Source: Cloacibacterium caeni_C
GTDB lineage: Bacteria; Bacteroidota; Bacteroidia; Flavobacteriales; Weeksellaceae
NCBI GenBank assembly: GCA_002422665.1
Contig: DITA01000059.1
Span: 6,175-70,174 of the forward strand
Length of the DNA: 64,000 nt
Reading direction: 5' to 3'
Part shown: positions 40,739-50,081 of the stretch, one piece after another
Position numbering within the stretch: position 1 is the first letter of the stretch
How the letters are laid out: every line of letters starts with the position of its first letter
Notes under the pieces: generated by a model
What the model saw: the letters and a program-made list of their open reading frames with translations, nothing else
What the model was told of the DNA's origin: nothing
Databases searched by the model: none
Position numbers and translations under genes: made by a program

Positions 40739-41533
40739 ATGCAAAACTACCTCGATTTACTCCAGCATATTTTAGACCACGGAACCGATAAAACCGATAG
40801 AACAGGAACGGGAACCAGAAGCGTTTTTGGTTACCAACTGCGATATGATTTGTCTAAAGGTTTTCCTTTGGTTACTACCAAAAAAGTACATTTGAAATCT
40901 ATTATTTATGAATTGCTTTGGTTTCTAAAAGGCGATACAAACATCAAATATCTCACAGATAATGGTGTTTCTATTTGGAATGAATGGGCAGACGAAAACG
41001 GAAATCTTGGTCCAGTTTACGGAGCACAATGGAGAACTTGGGAAGGCAAAGATGGAAAAGTAGTAGACCAAATCGTAGAAGTAGTAGAGCAAATCAAGAA
41101 AAATCCAGATTCTAGAAGACTTATCGTTTCTGCTTGGAATGCCGCCGAAATTCCCAATATGGCTTTAGCGCCTTGTCATGCGTTATTTCAGTTTTATGTA
41201 GCCGATGGAAAATTGTCATTACAATTGTATCAAAGAAGTGCTGATGTGTTTTTAGGCGTTCCTTTTAACATTGCGAGTTATGCTTTGCTCTGTATGATGG
41301 TAGCTCAGGTTTGTGGTTTAGAAGTAGGAGATTATGTGCATACTTTTGGAGATGTTCATATTTACAACAACCATTTTGAGCAGGTAAAATTGCAACTTTC
41401 TCGTGAACCGAGAGCATTACCAACCATGAAACTCAATCCAGAAATTAAAGATTTATTTGATTTCGATTTTGAAGATTTTACGCTAGAAAATTATAATCCA
41501 TATCCTGGAATTAAAGCACCAGTTGCGATTTAA
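40739..41533 (+). CDS. thyA: thymidylate synthase
   Basis: The enzyme methylates dUMP to dTMP using methylenetetrahydrofolate. The 264-residue protein is the same length as the E. coli enzyme and keeps its numbering: catalytic Cys146 in MALAPCHALFQF, the dUMP-binding arginine near 21 in DRTGTGTRSVFG, DSRRLIVSAWN near 124-134, and the LYQRSADVFLGVPFNIASYA block near 164-183. The C-terminus is the standard PVAI. A folA gene is often next to thyA, but here a terminator and the assembly gap follow. Confidence 0.97.
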   Translation: MQNYLDLLQHILDHGTDKTDRTGTGTRSVFGYQLRYDLSKGFPLVTTKKVHLKSIIYELLWFLKGDTNIKYLTDNGVSIWNEWADENGNLGPVYGAQWRTWEGKDGKVVDQIVEVVEQIKKNPDSRRLIVSAWNAAEIPNMALAPCHALFQFYVADGKLSLQLYQRSADVFLGVPFNIASYALLCMMVAQVCGLEVGDYVHTFGDVHIYNNHFEQVKLQLSREPRALPTMKLNPEIKDLFDFDFEDFTLENYNPYPGIKAPVAI

Positions 41534-41557
41534 AAGATAATTTATTAAATATTTAAG

Positions 41558-41610
41558 AATCAAAATTTATTTCCTCTAAGATTTAGAGAGTAAATTTTGA
41601 TTTTTTTTTA
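41558..41610 (+). terminator. intrinsic terminator of thyA (nested stem)
   Basis: An outer 12-bp stem (AATCAAAATTTA / TAAATTTTGATT) encloses an inner stem (CTCTAA / TTAGAG). Nine T follow. It lies 25 bases after thyA and just before the sequence gap. Confidence 0.85.
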
Positions 41611-41625
41611 GGATTTTGCCAAAGT

Positions 41626-41725
41626 NNNNNNNNNNNNNNNNNNNNNNNNNNNNNNNNNNNNNNNNNNNNNNNNNNNNNNNNNNNNNNNNNNNNNNNNNNN
41701 NNNNNNNNNNNNNNNNNNNNNNNNN
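41626..41725. other. assembly gap (100 N)
   Basis: Exactly 100 undetermined bases, the usual placeholder for a gap of unknown size. It removes the start of the aminopeptidase gene on its right. Order and distance across this point rest on scaffolding only. Confidence 0.99.
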
Positions 41726-44031
41726 CCGCTTCTCCATTTTTTTATGCTTCCAATGAATTGGTTTTAGATGCTAAAGGAATGATTATTAATGAGGTCGCAT
41801 TAGAAAAAAATGGTGCAAGAACTCCTTTGAAATATGATTATAAAGAAGATATTCTAAAAATTTCTTTAGATAAAACTTACCAAAAAAATCAAGATTATAC
41901 CGTTTATATCAAATATGTAGCGAGACCAAATGAAGTAAAACAGAAAGGTTCTGCTGCCATTAATGATGCGAAAGGACTTTATTTCATCAATGCTCAAGGA
42001 AAAGATGCAGATAAACCTACGCAAATTTGGACTCAAGGTGAAACGGAATCTTCTTCTTGTTGGTTTCCTACAATAGATAAACCCAATCAGAAAACCACGC
42101 AGGAAATTTACATGACGGTTCCTAAACAATATGTAACCCTTTCTAACGGAATTTTAAATAGTTCTGAAAATTTAGGCGAAAACCTGAGAACGGATCATTG
42201 GGTAATGGATCAAAAACACGCTCCGTATTTATTTTTCATGGGAGTGGGAGAATATGCCGTGATTAAAGATAAATGGAGAAATATAGATGTAGATTATTAT
42301 GTAGAAAAAGAATACGAACCGTATGCAAAACAAATTTTTGGGAATACTCCAGAAATGATAGAGTTCTTTTCTAAAAAATTAAATTATGATTTTCCTTGGC
42401 AAAAATACGCACAGATTGTAGGCAGAGATTACGTTTCTGGTGCTATGGAAAATACTACCGCAGTAATTCACGAAGAATCTGCACAACAAAAAGCGGGTGA
42501 TTTAGCAGACGAAAACAAGTGGGAAGATGTAATCGCTCACGAATTATTCCACCATTGGTTTGGAGATTTGGTAACCGCAGAAAGTTGGAGTAATCTTACT
42601 GTAAATGAAAGTTTTGCAGATTACTCAGAATATCTTTGGAACGAATACAAGTACGGAAAAGACGAAGCCGATTATAAAAGATTAAAATCGCTTAGAAATT
42701 CTAAAGCAGACCCAAGAAATTTTGGTAAAGATTTGGTGAGATTTAATTATACCGATAGAGAAGACATGTTTGATGGCGTTTCTTACAATAAAGGTGGCGG
42801 AATTCTACACATGCTAAGAAATTATTTGGGAGATGATGCGTTTTTCGCTGGACTTTCAGATTATCTTAAAACCAATGAATATGGAACTGGAGAAGCGCAT
42901 CAACTGAGACTTTCTCTGGAAAAAGTTTCGGGAAAAGATTTAAATTGGTTCTTTAATCAATGGTATTTCGGGAAAGGTTATCCTAAGTTAGAGGTTAAAT
43001 CTACTTTTGACCCGATGAAAAAACAAGTCATCGTAAATGTTGCTCAGACACAAGAAGAAAAATTTGAGTTTCCATTGTCTATTGATGTTTTAGAAAATGG
43101 AAAAATTTCTAGAAAAGAAGTTTGGGTAACGGCAAAAGCGAAAAATGACTTCGTTTTTGATGTGACTAAAAATCCTGAATTGATTAATGCAAATCCTGAA
43201 GGTTTATTGCTCAGCGATATTAAACAAGACAAAACTCCAGAACAATTATATCTACAATACACCACTGCTAAAGATTTGTACAGCAAATACACGGCAATAG
43301 AAGAAGCAAAAGACCAAGTTTCTAAAAATCCATTTGCAGACAAATTATATGCAGCAGCTTTGAAAGATAAGTTTTACAGAAATAGATTGTTAGCATTAGA
43401 AGGTTTACCAGAAGATCCAAAATCATTTTTGGCAGATGTAGAAAAATTAGCACAAAATGATGATAAAAATTTGGTGAAAGGAGCTGCAATCGGTGTTTTA
43501 GCAAAAACTAAAAACCCTAAATATTTACCATTATTTGAAAAAGGAATCAATGCAGTTTCTAATTCGGTGAAAGGAAATTCACTTTCTGGAATTGCTCAAG
43601 TTGCTCCTGAAAAAGTAGTAAATTATGCCGAAAAAATAGATTTAGAAAGCGCTTCGGAAGATTTAGTGATGACACTTTTGCCGGTGATTGTAAAAAATAA
43701 AATCACTGCTCAAATGCCAAATATTGCCTCTCTTGTAGCTTTTTATCCTTTTATTGGGTTTCAAAATCCTAAATTAGCAGCACCTGCAGAAGAAGGTTTC
43801 AATTGGATTATGGATTCTGATAATACAAAAGCAGTACATAATCTTACGAAAGTTTTAGGACAAGCGAAAAGCCAAATTGGCGATAATGTACAAGCCAAAA
43901 TGATGATTGTACAAATGCTGAAAAAAGGCTTAGAAAGAAAGATGAAACTATTCAGAGAGAATCCTTCAAGCACCAGTCTAAATGCTCAAATAGAAATGCT
44001 GAATAAAGCGATTACTTCTTACAGCAACTAA
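41726..44031 (+). CDS. M1 family metallo-aminopeptidase, 5'-truncated by the gap
   Basis: The frame is open from the first base after the gap (codon phase from 41728), so the N-terminus and any signal peptide are missing. The visible 768 residues include the exopeptidase motif GAMENTTAVI, the zinc site HELFHHW followed 18 residues later by the third ligand Glu in NESFADYSEYLW, and a long helical C-terminal domain with HEAT-like repeats. M1 enzymes remove N-terminal amino acids from peptides. Related Bacteroidetes proteins of about 830-850 residues are exported, so roughly 60-90 residues may be lost. Confidence 0.93.
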
Positions 44032-44052
44032 TTAATTTGTTCTAATAAATTG

Positions 44053-44088
44053 AAGCCCATTTTACATTTTTTGTAAAAAGGGCTTTTT
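44053..44088 (+). terminator. intrinsic terminator of the aminopeptidase gene
   Basis: AAGCCCATTTTACA and TGTAAAAAGGGCTT pair with a single A/A mismatch around a 5-base T loop and are followed by a T-run. Confidence 0.88.
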
Positions 44089-44192
44089 GATGTTAAAAAT
44101 TATTTAGATTTAAAATAAAAAACAAAATTCTTAGCATAATTCTTTTGTCAAGAATTTTCAACTCGTTAAATTCGTACAAAAATTGAGGAATT

Positions 44193-45521
44193 ATGATGAA
44201 AATCGGAATCGAAGCGGCAAGTTTTTTTGTGCCAAGTTTATATTTAGAAATTAAGGATTTAGCCGAAAAAAGGGGAATAGAACCTGCAAAATTAGAAAAA
44301 GGTTTAGGATTGAAGAGGATGGCTTTTCCCGATGTACACGAAGACGCAGCCACTTTTGCCGCAGAAGCACTTTTAAAACTCATACAAGATTATAAAATAA
44401 ATCCCAAAGAAATTTCTAGAATTTATCTAGGAACAGAATCTGCGCTAGATGCTGCAAAACCTACCGCTACTTATGCCATGCAAATGGTAGAAAAAGAGCT
44501 AGAAAAAGAATTTGGAGCGAGATGTTTCAAAAATTGTGATGTAGTAGATATGACTTTTGCGTGTGTAGGTGCTGTAGATGCGTTGCACAATTCTCTTGAT
44601 TTTGTAAGAGCGAATCCTGAGAAAAAAGCCATTGTAATTGCTTCTGATTATGCGAAATATGAATTGGCTTCTACTGGAGAATATACGCAAGGTGGTGGTG
44701 CAGTTGCAGTTTTGGTATCGGCAAATCCTACATTGTTGGAAATTGAAAATAAATTTGGAGTTGCTACAGAAAGCGTTTTTGATTTCTTTAAACCAAGAAG
44801 AGAAACCACTAAAGATTTGGTGCAGAATTTACCAGAAACCTTTGCCGAAAAAGTAGAAATTTTTACAGATGAACCTGTTTTTGACGGTCAATATTCTAAT
44901 CAATGTTACCAAGACAGAATTAGAGAAGCCTACCAACATTACAAAGAAGAAAGCGGAAGAGAAAAGCCTTATGAAAATTGGCGATTTCTGATTTTCCACC
45001 TTCCTTATGCATTCCACGGGAAGAGATTATTTACTGAGATTTTCGGGATAGAAAACGGAATGAATGCCACCACTTCTGAAGATATAAAAGCCATCGCTCA
45101 AACCGATGAATATAAAAATTTAGTTGCTGAAAAAATAGAAATTACGCAACGTGCAAGTTCAGAAATTGGGAATATGTACACCGCTTCTATTTTTATGGCG
45201 CTACTTTCTGCTTTCCAAGTTTCTTATGAAAATGGAGAAGAGTTATCAGGAAAAGAACTAGGTTTTTTAGCATATGGAAGTGGAAGTAAATCTAAAGTTT
45301 TTGCTGGAAAAATAGGAAACGATTGGAAATCTGTGGTAGAAAAATGGAATATTTTCGAAGTGCTGAATCAGCGCAGAGCAATAGATTTTGATACGTATGA
45401 AAATCTCCACCGAAAAAAACTCAATACTTCGGTAAATCCAGATTGGAAAGGTTTTGGATTGGTAAAAGTAGAAAAAGAAAGCCCAGTTTTAGTGGGAGCA
45501 AGATATTATGAAAAAAGATAA
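44193..45521 (+). CDS. hydroxymethylglutaryl-CoA synthase family protein
   Basis: The 442-residue protein belongs to the thiolase-fold HMG-CoA synthases, which condense acetoacetyl-CoA with acetyl-CoA for the mevalonate pathway. The catalytic triad can be located: Glu82 in YLGTESALDAAKP, Cys124 in MTFACVGAVDAL, and His near 243 in LIFHLPYAFHGK. GGGAVAVLVS near 167-176 and FLAYGSGSKSKVF near the C-terminus also fit. Either of two adjacent ATGs may be the start. Some flavobacteria use the mevalonate route, so mvaS is the most likely identity; a related acyl-condensing role remains possible. No other mevalonate gene is in the window. Confidence 0.88.
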   Translation: MMKIGIEAASFFVPSLYLEIKDLAEKRGIEPAKLEKGLGLKRMAFPDVHEDAATFAAEALLKLIQDYKINPKEISRIYLGTESALDAAKPTATYAMQMVEKELEKEFGARCFKNCDVVDMTFACVGAVDALHNSLDFVRANPEKKAIVIASDYAKYELASTGEYTQGGGAVAVLVSANPTLLEIENKFGVATESVFDFFKPRRETTKDLVQNLPETFAEKVEIFTDEPVFDGQYSNQCYQDRIREAYQHYKEESGREKPYENWRFLIFHLPYAFHGKRLFTEIFGIENGMNATTSEDIKAIAQTDEYKNLVAEKIEITQRASSEIGNMYTASIFMALLSAFQVSYENGEELSGKELGFLAYGSGSKSKVFAGKIGNDWKSVVEKWNIFEVLNQRRAIDFDTYENLHRKKLNTSVNPDWKGFGLVKVEKESPVLVGARYYEKR

Positions 45522-45550
45522 AAAAACTGATAAATGTCTTTGTTTATTTA

Positions 45551-45581
45551 TTGACTTAGGATTTAAAGTTTCGTAACTTTG
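45551..45581 (+). promoter_or_regulatory. predicted promoter of the first T9SS cargo gene
   Basis: TTG at 45551-45553 and TAACTTTG at 45574-45581, with an ideal 20-base spacer. The first ATG is at 45590, only 8 bases after the -7 box, so the message would be almost leaderless from it. A second in-frame ATG at 45602 would give a leader of roughly 14 bases. Confidence 0.72.
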
Positions 45582-45589
45582 AGGTATAA

Positions 45590-48500
45590 ATGAATTTAAT
45601 TATGTTTAAATATCATTTCATATCTGCTTTTACAATTTTGTTTTTTAGTGTTATTTTTATTAAATCTCAAAGTCAATCAGAGTTTTTTATATCAGATTCT
45701 AAAAATGAACAAAATGTTTTTATCGATTGTAATTATCCTTTCGTTAAAGATAATAGTGTACTGTTAAAATCTAATTATCCTTCTTTTAAGCTTACGAATA
45801 AGTACATCGTTTCAGCTATTAATTATACCCCTTATTCTGTTTCTAATAAAGTAGTTATAAAAGATAATTTAGATGATTCTTTTTCTGAAATCATTGATTT
45901 ACCATTCCAGTTCTGTTTTTATGGTCAAGCGTATAATCAGTTAGTAATAGGTTCTAATGGAATGGTAAGTTTTGATATAAATCAGGCAGGTCAAGCGAAT
46001 GCACCTAATATATCTGAGGCTTTGCCGAGCTCAAGTTTGCCCAAAGCTACAATTTTTGGAGTATTACACGATATGTATTTTTCTTTATCAGATGATTCGG
46101 AAATTAATTATTCGGTAATTGGTAATGCGCCTTTTAGAAAATTTGTAATTAATTTTTATAAAGGGAGAATGTCTGGATGTGATGATTCAGTATCTACTTC
46201 ACAGATCGTACTTTCAGAAGGAAGTAATAATATAGAGGTTTTCGTGGAAAATAAATCTCTTGCATGTGATTTAGCAAAATTCAAGAATTCTCTTATAGGA
46301 ATAAATGATGAGATAGGAGACTCTGGACTTGCAGCTCCCAATAGAAATACTGGGATTTGGCAAGCACAGAATGAAGCATGGTTATTCACTCCAGATGGAG
46401 AAAATGTAGTGCCTAAATTTGCTTGGTATGATGGAAGTGGCAATTTAATTGGAAGTTCTAATGAGCAAATAGTATCTCCTAAAAAAGATGAAAATTATAG
46501 ATTAGATTTCGTTTATAGTATATGCAATGGAGAGACTTTTTCTTATACAGATGATATTAATATTAGCTTTTCTCCAGATTATCCTACTACAATAGATTAT
46601 ACAAAAACAATCTGTAATAGTAATGTACAAATAGTTTTATCAGATTATAAAAAATTACTTACAACTCATGACATTTCTAAATTTAGTTTTGTTTTTATAG
46701 ATGCTTTAAGTAACCAATTTTTAGATGAAACTATACCGTTTACGGTTGATTCTAACAGAGATTTCAACGTAATTATTTCCAATAAAGATAACGGTAATTG
46801 TAAAAGATCTACAACTCTTTCTTTTCAATATTTTTCTCAAAAAATTTTAACAAATCAAGTTTCTGTGTGCGATTTATGGAAAGATGGAAAAGAAAACGAT
46901 TATCTTCTTAGTAATTTAAATGTAAATTTAGTAGGCTCAAATTTCAATGGTGAGATTTCTTATTTTTTAACTAGACAATCCGCGTTAGATAATATAAATT
47001 CTGTTACAACATATAATTTGGAAAATAATACTCAGTTTTATATAAGAGTGTCACAAAATAATTGCTATAATGTATTTGGACCAATATCTATAAAACTTAC
47101 ATCTCCACCTCAAGTTGTTTCGCCGTTAAATCTTAGAGTACAAATATGTGATTTAAATTATGATGGAGTAGAAAATTTTAATTGGGGTGATTATTTAAAA
47201 GATAAAGTTACTACAGATCTTGGCGCTTCAATAAGAGTTTTTAAGACATATGATGAAGCATTAAGTGCATTATCTACTCAGTTAGGTCTAGATAAAATAA
47301 CAAAAGGCAATTACAAAGTATATGCAAGAGTAGAATTTCCGGGTGCTTGTTTTTCGATTGCTGAGATTAATATGGATGTTGTTCTATCTGGAGTAGAGCT
47401 TAAAAATATAGATACTTATTTTTGTTTTGATGGTTTTGAGGATATAACAGTAGATCTTCTTGCTATAGCAAATAATATGCTTGTAAATCCTAATAGTAAT
47501 ATAACGGGTCCTTTCTTTTTTACAAGTAATAAGGCTGCAATAGATAATTTGCCAGCTAATATGATACCTTCTACTCAAGTTATTAAGGATGATGGAAATT
47601 ATATTTCTAAAACATTTTATGTGAGATTTAATAATGGAACAGATTGTTATACTATAAAACCAATGAAAATTTATTTGGTTCATTTAGTAAAAAATAAAGA
47701 TCAGTTTAATATTTGTGATGTAAAGAATGATAATTCAGAAACCATTACATTAAGTACTTATGCGAAACAAATAAATAATCAAAGTGGTTCAAAAGTATTT
47801 TATTTTAATACAGAAGCACAAGCATTAGCCAATGTCTCAGGAACAGATATTAAATCTCTTACAGTAACTTCTAGCCAAATTGTTTATGCCAGAATTACAA
47901 TAAAAAATTGTTTGCTTATAATACCTGTTACGTTTACCCTAGTTGAAACTCCAGATATTCTTTCTGAATTAACAATAAACCTTAAAGATGTTTGTGATAA
48001 TAATGCAGATGGAAAAGAAAATGTAGATTTAAGATCTTATGCTACCGAAATAAATGTAAATAACGAATTAGTAGACTTTACTTATTTTAAAACATATAAT
48101 CCTGTAAATAATACCTTCGCTGATCCTTATTCTAATGTTTCTAATGTAGAAGTCCAAGATGCAACAATAATCTATGTAAAAGTAAAATTCAAAGATTCAG
48201 ATTGCTTTTCTGTATCAAAAATTATTGTCAATATAGATTATCTACCTTCAATAAAACTTTCTAAAACAGTAACTTTAAAAAAATGTGATAATGATTTTGA
48301 TTTTGGTGAATATTTTGATTTATCAGAATCTATTCCTCAATTATATGACCCAAACTTAAATTCTATTCCGCTGTCTGACCTTATTATTTCTTATTATGAA
48401 TGTGAAGATGATGCAAATGTAGGAGCAACGGTAGGCAAAATAAATTCTTTGTATCATACCTATACCGCAAATGCATTTGTTTATGTAAGATTTCAATCAA

Positions 48501-49840
48501 AAAAAGACGGTTGCTATTCTGTAGCTCCTATTAATTTACTGTCTTATTTTCCTACAAAGGCTAAAAATTCTGTTATCTCTATTTGTGATAACAACCTTGA
48601 TGGATATTATGATGTAAATCTTCTAGAATACAAAAATTATATGGTACAAAATCTTGATGACCAAAATCTATATAAATTCTATCTCAGAGAAAGCGATATA
48701 AACATCCCAGGAAAAGAAATAAAAAACCCTGAAAAGTTTAAATTGAATCCTTACATCTCTAAAATTTGGGTATACGTAGAAAATTTAACCAATTGCGGAA
48801 GCATTGCAGAAGTAAATTTTAAAAAAGGAAATATTTTGACTTTGAATAAAAATCAATTCAGTATCAATAACATTTGTGATACAGGTAATGATGAAAAAGA
48901 GCAAATAAACCTTACGATTTTTGAAAATAATTTTAGTGCTTCTTATACTTATGAGTATTTTGAGAAAGATAGCGATATGTGGCAGAATCAAAATAAAATT
49001 CAAAATCCTGCTTATTATGCTTATGATGAAACTAAAGGAAGTTCTACCATCTATGTGAAAGTTTCTCATGAACGTTTTTGCCCTAATTTTTACTCGATAG
49101 AAGTTCAATTAAATAAAATGCCAATTATAAACATTGCAGACTATTATTATTGTAAAAATGCTTCTCAAGGATTAGAGATAAAACCGAATTTTTCTACAAT
49201 GAATATTGCAAATTATAGATGGGAATTGCCAGATGGAACCATTATAGAAGGAGCAGACAAAAATTATCTTTCAGGGATAAAAACCATAGGAACATATACA
49301 TTAAGTTTAACTACAGTTTACAATTGCAGTTACACTACGAGCTTTAGAGTGCTCAATGTAGATACTCCAGAAATCGTCTCACTAATAGAACAAGATAACA
49401 ATTTTGAAGTGACTGCACAGGGAATTTCAGGAAAAAAAATTGTTTATTCTAAAGATTTAGTTCATTGGCAAGATAGTAATGTTTTCTATAATTTAGCAGC
49501 CGGTGAATATAATTTTTATGCAAAATATGCAGATTCTGACTGTTATAGTGATGCTAAGAAAGGTAAAATTTTCACCGTTCAAACCGCCTTTACTCCAAAT
49601 GGAGACGGAATAAATGATTATTGGGTGTTCTCTGATTTAGATGTTTTTGGTGGAACTTCAACCTTGCAAATTGTAGATAAGTTTGGTAAAGTTGTTTGCC
49701 AGCAAACAAGCAATAAAGAATTTAGATGGGATGGTAAAATTCAGTCAAGAAGTTTAAATACAGATGCATATTGGTATGTAATAAAAGTAGGCAATGGAAG
49801 AATTTACCAAGGATGGATTTTTCTCAAAAATAGAAATTAA
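45590..49840 (+). CDS. giant secreted protein with T9SS type B sorting domain (paralogue 1)
   Basis: This 1,416-residue protein should be exported by Sec and then by the type IX system. It has a signal peptide (about 1-28) and an N-terminal domain of about 300 residues containing YNQLVIGSNGMVSFD, which recalls NIDO-type beta domains. Nine ~85-100-residue repeats follow, starting near residues 341, 427, 519, 611, 708, 800, 898, 998 and 1094. A PKD/Ig-like domain comes near 1187, and a C-terminal gliding-motility-type sorting domain from about 1333 (AFTPNGDGINDYW to GWIFLKNR). Repeats typically open with ICDxNxDGxE and close with a second Cys in CYSI-like segments. The start may be the ATG at 45602. 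A paralogue lies directly downstream. The role is probably surface adhesion, as for similar cargo (inference). Confidence 0.9.
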   Translation: MNLIMFKYHFISAFTILFFSVIFIKSQSQSEFFISDSKNEQNVFIDCNYPFVKDNSVLLKSNYPSFKLTNKYIVSAINYTPYSVSNKVVIKDNLDDSFSEIIDLPFQFCFYGQAYNQLVIGSNGMVSFDINQAGQANAPNISEALPSSSLPKATIFGVLHDMYFSLSDDSEINYSVIGNAPFRKFVINFYKGRMSGCDDSVSTSQIVLSEGSNNIEVFVENKSLACDLAKFKNSLIGINDEIGDSGLAAPNRNTGIWQAQNEAWLFTPDGENVVPKFAWYDGSGNLIGSSNEQIVSPKKDENYRLDFVYSICNGETFSYTDDINISFSPDYPTTIDYTKTICNSNVQIVLSDYKKLLTTHDISKFSFVFIDALSNQFLDETIPFTVDSNRDFNVIISNKDNGNCKRSTTLSFQYFSQKILTNQVSVCDLWKDGKENDYLLSNLNVNLVGSNFNGEISYFLTRQSALDNINSVTTYNLENNTQFYIRVSQNNCYNVFGPISIKLTSPPQVVSPLNLRVQICDLNYDGVENFNWGDYLKDKVTTDLGASIRVFKTYDEALSALSTQLGLDKITKGNYKVYARVEFPGACFSIAEINMDVVLSGVELKNIDTYFCFDGFEDITVDLLAIANNMLVNPNSNITGPFFFTSNKAAIDNLPANMIPSTQVIKDDGNYISKTFYVRFNNGTDCYTIKPMKIYLVHLVKNKDQFNICDVKNDNSETITLSTYAKQINNQSGSKVFYFNTEAQALANVSGTDIKSLTVTSSQIVYARITIKNCLLIIPVTFTLVETPDILSELTINLKDVCDNNADGKENVDLRSYATEINVNNELVDFTYFKTYNPVNNTFADPYSNVSNVEVQDATIIYVKVKFKDSDCFSVSKIIVNIDYLPSIKLSKTVTLKKCDNDFDFGEYFDLSESIPQLYDPNLNSIPLSDLIISYYECEDDANVGATVGKINSLYHTYTANAFVYVRFQSKKDGCYSVAPINLLSYFPTKAKNSVISICDNNLDGYYDVNLLEYKNYMVQNLDDQNLYKFYLRESDINIPGKEIKNPEKFKLNPYISKIWVYVENLTNCGSIAEVNFKKGNILTLNKNQFSINNICDTGNDEKEQINLTIFENNFSASYTYEYFEKDSDMWQNQNKIQNPAYYAYDETKGSSTIYVKVSHERFCPNFYSIEVQLNKMPIINIADYYYCKNASQGLEIKPNFSTMNIANYRWELPDGTIIEGADKNYLSGIKTIGTYTLSLTTVYNCSYTTSFRVLNVDTPEIVSLIEQDNNFEVTAQGISGKKIVYSKDLVHWQDSNVFYNLAAGEYNFYAKYADSDCYSDAKKGKIFTVQTAFTPNGDGINDYWVFSDLDVFGGTSTLQIVDKFGKVVCQQTSNKEFRWDGKIQSRSLNTDAYWYVIKVGNGRIYQGWIFLKNRN

Positions 49841-49992
49841 ATATATGTTTCTTATATAAAGATTACTTAAAACAATATATTAATTTTTGATCTTTATAAA
49901 TTTTATGTAACAAAAAAAGCATGAATATTTCAAAAAAAATTATTCGTAAAAATAGAGAATAGAGTCTAGTTTTAGAAGTAAAATAAGACAAT

Positions 49993-50026
49993 AAAAAGAG
50001 CCGAGAAACTTCTCGACTCTTTTTTT
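49993..50026 (+). terminator. intrinsic terminator between the two giant genes
   Basis: AAAAGAG-C-CGAGA and TCTCG-A-CTCTTTT form a stem with one internal mismatch, loop AACT, followed by a T-run. It separates the paralogues into two transcription units. Confidence 0.85.
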
Positions 50027-50057
50027 GTCTCTTTTAAAAAGAATTTTATTAAATTTG
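50025..50057 (+). promoter_or_regulatory. predicted promoter of the second T9SS cargo gene
   Basis: TTG at 50025-50027 and TAAATTTG at 50050-50057, spacer 22 bases. It begins within the T-tract of the preceding terminator. An ATG at 50066 opens an 8-codon frame that ends shortly after the main ATG at 50082. Confidence 0.6.
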
Positions 50058-50081
50058 AATCCAAAATGAAAATAAATCTTA

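Noticed and set aside
44032..44192. Possible small gene or RNA between the aminopeptidase and HMG-CoA synthase genes
   Set aside because: Only a terminator hairpin is visible; the rest is AT-rich without coding character or a recognisable RNA.
49841..50081. Possible recombination or mobile sequence between the two giant paralogues
   Set aside because: The gap holds only a terminator and a promoter; no inverted ends or repeats were found there.
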